Assembly: GCF_900110915.1 (NCBI RefSeq)
Contig: NZ_FOFG01000012.1
Span: 62,001 to 126,000, forward strand
Reading direction: 5' to 3'
Source: Faunimonas pinastri
GTDB lineage: Bacteria > Pseudomonadota > Alphaproteobacteria > Rhizobiales > Afifellaceae
Length of the DNA stretch: 64,000 bases
Shown: in pieces, positions 62,019 to 64,000 of the stretch
Layout: every line of letters begins with the position of its first letter
Numbering within the stretch: the first letter of the stretch is position 1
Notes under the pieces: model-generated
Databases searched by the model: none
What the model was told of the DNA's origin: nothing
The model's input: only the letters and a program-made list of their open reading frames with translations
Made by a program: the position numbers and the translations under genes

Positions 62019-63419
62019 TCAGACGCTGAGAAGCAGGTATTCGCGCTCCCACGCGCTGATCACCGACTGGAACGTCTCGTGTTCCATTTCCTTGATCACG
62101 CGGAACGTGCGCACAAAGGTTTCGCCGAAGATTTCGACAAGCTCCGGCGTGTTCTCCAGAAGCCGCATGGCATCCAGAATGCTGCGCGGCAGCGGATGGA
62201 CTGGATCGGTGCTGGCGCCTTCGACGGCCTTGTCGGGCTCCAGCTGGTTGACGAGACCGAGATAACCGCAAGCCAGCGAGGCCGCGATCGCCAGATAGGG
62301 ATTGGCGTCGGAGGACGGGACGCGGTTTTCCACCCGCCGCGACTGCGCGTCTGAGAGCGGCACGCGCAAGCCCACGGTGCGGTTGTCGTAGCCCCAGCGC
62401 ACATTGATGGGCGCGCTCGTATTGGGCGTCAGCCGCCGGTACGAGTTCACAAACGGCGCGAAGATGCACATGGCGCGCGGGATGTAGGTCTGCATGCCCG
62501 CGATGTACCAGAGGAAGGACTGGGTGGAGTTGCCCTCCGCGTCGGAGAAGACGTTTCGGCCGGTCTCCAGATCCACCACGGAATGATGGATATGCATGGC
62601 CGAGCCCGGCTCGTGCGCGATGGGCTTCGCCATGAACGTCGCGTAGATATTGTGCCGGAGCGCCGCCTCGCGGATCGTGCGCTTGAAGAGGAAGACCTGA
62701 TCGGCGAGCTCCACCGGATCGCCGTGGCGGAGATTGATCTCCATCTGCGCCGTGCCGTCTTCGTGGGCCAGCGTGTCGATCTCCAGCCCCTGCTGCTCGG
62801 AGAATTCGTAGACGTCGTCGAACAGCGCCTCGAACTCGTTCACCGCCGTGATGGAATAGCTCTGCCGCGCCCGCTCCGGCCGGCCCGAGCGCCCAACGGG
62901 AGGCTCCAGCGGATAATCCGGATCGAGGTTCGGCTTGACGAGATAGAACTCCATTTCCGGCGCGACGACCGGCTTCAGGCCCTTGGCGGCATAGAGCGCG
63001 ACGATCTTCTGGAGCACCTGGCGCGGCGCCACCTCGAAAGGCGTTCCGTCCTTGTGGAAGGCGTTGTGGATCACCTGCGCCGTCGGGTCGCTGGCCCAGG
63101 GCACCGCCGTCAGCGTGGAATAATCCGGCCGGAAGATGAGGTCGCCGTCGGTCAGGCCCTCGGCGAAGGCGATGTCCTCTTCAGGATAATCGCCGGTGAT
63201 CGTCTGCATGAAGATAGAGCCCGGCAGCGTCAGCGGATTGCCGCCGAAGAACTTGCTCGTCGGCATCAGCTTGCCGCGCGCGACGCCGGCCTGATCGGGG
63301 ATGATGCATTCCACATCCTCGATACGCCGGTCGCGGCACCACTGCCGGGCCGCCGCCTCGTTCTCGACACCTCGAGCCCCTTCGGGCGCACTTATCACGT
63401 CGACGGGATTCACTGTCAT
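62019..63419 (-). CDS. Glutamine-synthetase family ligase, PuuA-like (gamma-glutamylputrescine synthetase type)
   Basis: The 466-residue type III-like glutamine synthetase homolog has the ATP/metal motifs EPGSAMHIHHSVVDLE and the C-terminal NPYLAIAASLACGYLGL. Landmarks such as VAPEMEFYLVKPN near residue 155 match the PuuA/GlnT branch. It would attach glutamate to putrescine or another amine to start its degradation. Coupled to puuB-like by a 4 bp gap. No putrescine importer or puuC/puuD lies in the window. Confidence 0.9.
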   Translation of the reverse strand: MTVNPVDVISAPEGARGVENEAAARQWCRDRRIEDVECIIPDQAGVARGKLMPTSKFFGGNPLTLPGSIFMQTITGDYPEEDIAFAEGLTDGDLIFRPDYSTLTAVPWASDPTAQVIHNAFHKDGTPFEVAPRQVLQKIVALYAAKGLKPVVAPEMEFYLVKPNLDPDYPLEPPVGRSGRPERARQSYSITAVNEFEALFDDVYEFSEQQGLEIDTLAHEDGTAQMEINLRHGDPVELADQVFLFKRTIREAALRHNIYATFMAKPIAHEPGSAMHIHHSVVDLETGRNVFSDAEGNSTQSFLWYIAGMQTYIPRAMCIFAPFVNSYRRLTPNTSAPINVRWGYDNRTVGLRVPLSDAQSRRVENRVPSSDANPYLAIAASLACGYLGLVNQLEPDKAVEGASTDPVHPLPRSILDAMRLLENTPELVEIFGETFVRTFRVIKEMEHETFQSVISAWEREYLLLSV

Positions 63420-63483
63420 GCGGCGAGCCTATCCGATTTCGCTTTGCTCGCGAAGAGAAAGGATTGTGGGATGGCCAGGTTCC

Positions 63484-64000
63484 CTATGCGGCGAGGCGCA
63501 TGACGGGGGCGATTTCCCCGATGTGGCGAAGGTCTTCCACGAAGCGGCGATATTCCGTTTCCCTGGCGGCCGGATCCGGCAGGCGCAGCAGGAACGACGG
63601 ATGCACGGTGAGGAGGCCCGGCAGGCCCGGCCGCATTTCCGTGATGCGGCCGCGCTCGCGCAGCACGGAAACGGTGCGCCCGGTCAGCGAGCGGGCCGCC
63701 GTCGCGCCGAGGGCGACCACGAGGCTGGGCTTCAGGGTCGCCAGTTCCCGGTCCAGCCACCAGCGGCAGGCCTCGATCTCCCGGCCCTCCGGCTTCTTGT
63801 GGATACGGCGCTTGCCGCGCGGCTCGAACTTGAAGTGCTTCACGGCATTCGTGACGTAGGCCTGCCGGCGATCCAGTCCCGCCTCCTGCAGCGCTCGGTC
63901 GAAAAGCTGGCCTGCCGGCCCCACGAAAGGCCGCCCGGCGAGATCCTCCTGATCGCCCGGCTGCTCGCCGACAAACACCACGGGCGCATCGAGCGGCCCC
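63484..64000 (-). CDS. UdgX-type uracil-DNA glycosylase, C-terminal part (5' end outside window)
   Basis: The frame runs off the right edge of the window: the codons before GTG 63981 read GPLDAPV in frame. Motif A is GEQPGDQEDLAGRPFVGPAG, and the R-loop KRRIHKKP with its His is the hallmark of UdgX, which forms a covalent bond with the abasic site after removing uracil. The late His in LTVHPSFLLR is the family's motif B. In relatives this domain is often fused to an N-terminal DUF4130 (TIGR03915) domain; whether that is so here cannot be seen. It ends 64 bp downstream of the synthetase start, oriented the same way. Confidence 0.9.
   Translation of the reverse strand, partial: GPLDAPVVFVGEQPGDQEDLAGRPFVGPAGQLFDRALQEAGLDRRQAYVTNAVKHFKFEPRGKRRIHKKPEGREIEACRWWLDRELATLKPSLVVALGATAARSLTGRTVSVLRERGRITEMRPGLPGLLTVHPSFLLRLPDPAARETEYRRFVEDLRHIGEIAPVMRLAA

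Overview
The window is a high-GC (roughly two-thirds G+C by eye), gene-dense piece of an alphaproteobacterial chromosome, most likely Hyphomicrobiales (Rhizobiales). The grounds are a PhyR/HWE-kinase general-stress locus with EcfG-type promoters, a rhizobial-style HmuPSTUV heme-uptake operon, homospermidine synthase, the DUF2849-cysI-cysH-DUF934 sulfate-assimilation block, a BA14K protein and the zwf/edd/eda order. I saw no tRNA, rRNA, CRISPR array, prophage or insertion sequence. Nearly all the DNA reads as ordinary chromosome built of tight operons, many with 1-14 bp stop/start overlaps.

Layout, left to right. 1-1568: 3' part of treY. 1762-6887: siroheme and sulfite/sulfate reduction (cysG, DUF2849, cysI, cysH, DUF934, ferredoxin). 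6907-8980: LysE exporter and homospermidine synthase. 9157-11397: general stress response sensor kinase and phyR, with EcfG-type promoters but no visible nepR or ecfG. 11630-17345: Entner-Doudoroff block zwf, edd, eda, pgi. 17418-19638: peroxide defence ahpD, ahpC and divergent oxyR. 19855-31293: a cobalamin corrin-ring cluster (cbiX, RNaseH-like-cobH fusion, cobL, cobI, cbiG-cobJ fusion, cobM, cobB, cobA, cbiD, cobK). 31299-32908: amidotransferase, TerB-like and a small unknown. 33027-37104: heme uptake hmuV-U-T-S and hemP. 37289-42420: a nucleoside deaminase, then a thiamin-pyrimidine salvage operon (tenA, thiZ, thiX, thiY, ylmB-like). 42421-43571: a decayed patch with a 5-oxoprolinase deletion scar and a frameshifted marR. 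43588-52943: GntR regulator plus a peptide/amide uptake and hydrolysis operon. 53027-60688: phosphatase, an AI-2E-family transporter behind an EcfG promoter, small envelope proteins, a diguanylate cyclase and oxidoreductases. 60743-64000: puuB-like and puuA-like polyamine catabolism genes and the C-terminal part of a UdgX uracil-DNA glycosylase.

How the genes work together. The CysG dehydrogenase domain, CbiX, CobI, CbiG-CobJ, CobM, CbiD, CobK, CobL, CobH and CobB, with a second SUMT (CobA), make an almost complete early-cobalt-insertion route from uroporphyrinogen III to cobyrinic acid a,c-diamide. None of the late-insertion marker genes (cobG, cobF, cobN) lies in the window. TenA, ThiXYZ and an ArgE/DapE-family hydrolase make a complete formylaminopyrimidine salvage set.

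The observations most worth checking are the 5-oxoprolinase gene reduced to its two ends next to a frameshifted regulator, the set of EcfG-type promoters including one with no obvious gene close by, the two cobalamin fusion proteins, and an M24-fold protein that lacks its metal ligands. I found no convincing wholly new multi-gene system.
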